From: Crocinitomicaceae bacterium
GTDB lineage: Bacteria > Bacteroidota > Bacteroidia > Flavobacteriales_D > Crocinitomicaceae
Length of the DNA: 5,756 nucleotides
NCBI GenBank assembly: GCA_030830385.1
Contig: JAURNA010000164.1
Location: 1-5,756, forward strand
Direction of reading: 5' to 3'
The first letter of the stretch is position 1; each line of letters begins with the position of its first letter. Shown here piece after piece: positions 5,548 through 5,756 of this stretch. The position numbers and the translations under genes are program-made. Under the pieces are notes generated by a model. That model was not told the DNA's origin and searched no databases. It was given only the letters and a program-made list of their open reading frames with translations.

Positions 5548-5756
5548 TTTTCGTCTGTTTCTTTTGAGAATTGCATATCGTACAAATTGCGATAGTAGCC
5601 GTCAAGTCGCATCAATTCCACATGCGTTCCCTGCTCAATTACTTCTCCTTTGTCCAACACCACGATTCGATCAGCCGATTGAATCGTTGATAATCGGTGG
5701 GCAATTACAATGGATGTTCGTCCTTTCGTAAGTTTTTCAGTCGCCTGTTGAATCAG
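5544..5756 (-). CDS. ABC exporter ATP-binding domain, C-terminal 70 residues only
   Basis: The frame is open from the window edge and ends with TGA at 5544-5546. The 70 residues are the end of a nucleotide-binding domain. LIQQATEKLTKGRTSIVIAH is the segment after the D-loop, with the switch (H-loop) His at residue 20 in IAHRLST. ADRIVVLDKGEVIEQGTHVEL follows, then the helical GYYRNLYDMQ tail. The IAHRLST and QGTHVEL forms are typical of exporters with fused membrane and ATPase domains (MsbA/LmrA/ABCB-like), not of importers. The Walker motifs and membrane domain lie outside the window. Its last codon overlaps the start of the next gene as ATGA. The substrate cannot be inferred. Confidence 0.93.
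   Translation of the reverse strand: MIQQATEKLTKGRTSIVIAHRLSTIQSADRIVVLDKGEVIEQGTHVELMRLDGYYRNLYDMQFSKETDEK

Overview
The window looks like chromosomal DNA from a member of the Bacteroidota, probably a flavobacterium-like lineage. The evidence is moderate G+C, a near-perfect Bacteroidota-type promoter (TTTG, 18-base spacer, TAATTTTG) upstream of ahcY, weak or absent Shine-Dalgarno sequences, and the sequence character of the encoded proteins. The genus cannot be fixed from the sequence alone. All six recognisable genes lie on the minus strand, so transcription runs from high to low coordinates. I see no tRNA, rRNA, CRISPR array, insertion sequence or prophage gene.

The upstream end (5756 down to 3650) holds the 3' end of an ABC exporter ATPase, a complete gene for a type-2 periplasmic-binding-protein-like protein without a signal peptide, and hemH (ferrochelatase). 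Both junctions are 4-base ATGA overlaps, so the three genes very probably form one translationally coupled operon. HemH has an internal four-cysteine segment just after its catalytic histidine motif, which fits the bacterial ferrochelatases that carry an internal [2Fe-2S] cluster.

The middle (3650 to 2202) holds ahcY (S-adenosylhomocysteine hydrolase, methyl cycle). It has its own promoter at 3596-3625 and a strong 11-bp-stem intrinsic terminator at 2202-2230, so it is a single-gene transcription unit. A weak hairpin over the hemH stop codon may separate it from the hemH operon.

The downstream end (2124 to 1) holds a second signal-less binding-protein-fold protein, this time of type 1 (Leu/Ile/Val-binding-protein-like). 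Next comes a 408-base stretch without a convincing gene, containing two abutting palindromes and a terminator-like hairpin. Last is the N-terminal part of a six-transmembrane voltage-gated K+ channel with an intact S4 sensor and TVGYGD filter, cut by the window edge.

Most of the content is housekeeping (heme, methyl cycle). The unexplained part is the presence of two unrelated, apparently cytoplasmic periplasmic-binding-protein folds within 3.5 kb. One of them is locked by overlaps between an exporter and ferrochelatase. No complete novel defence or mobile system is visible.
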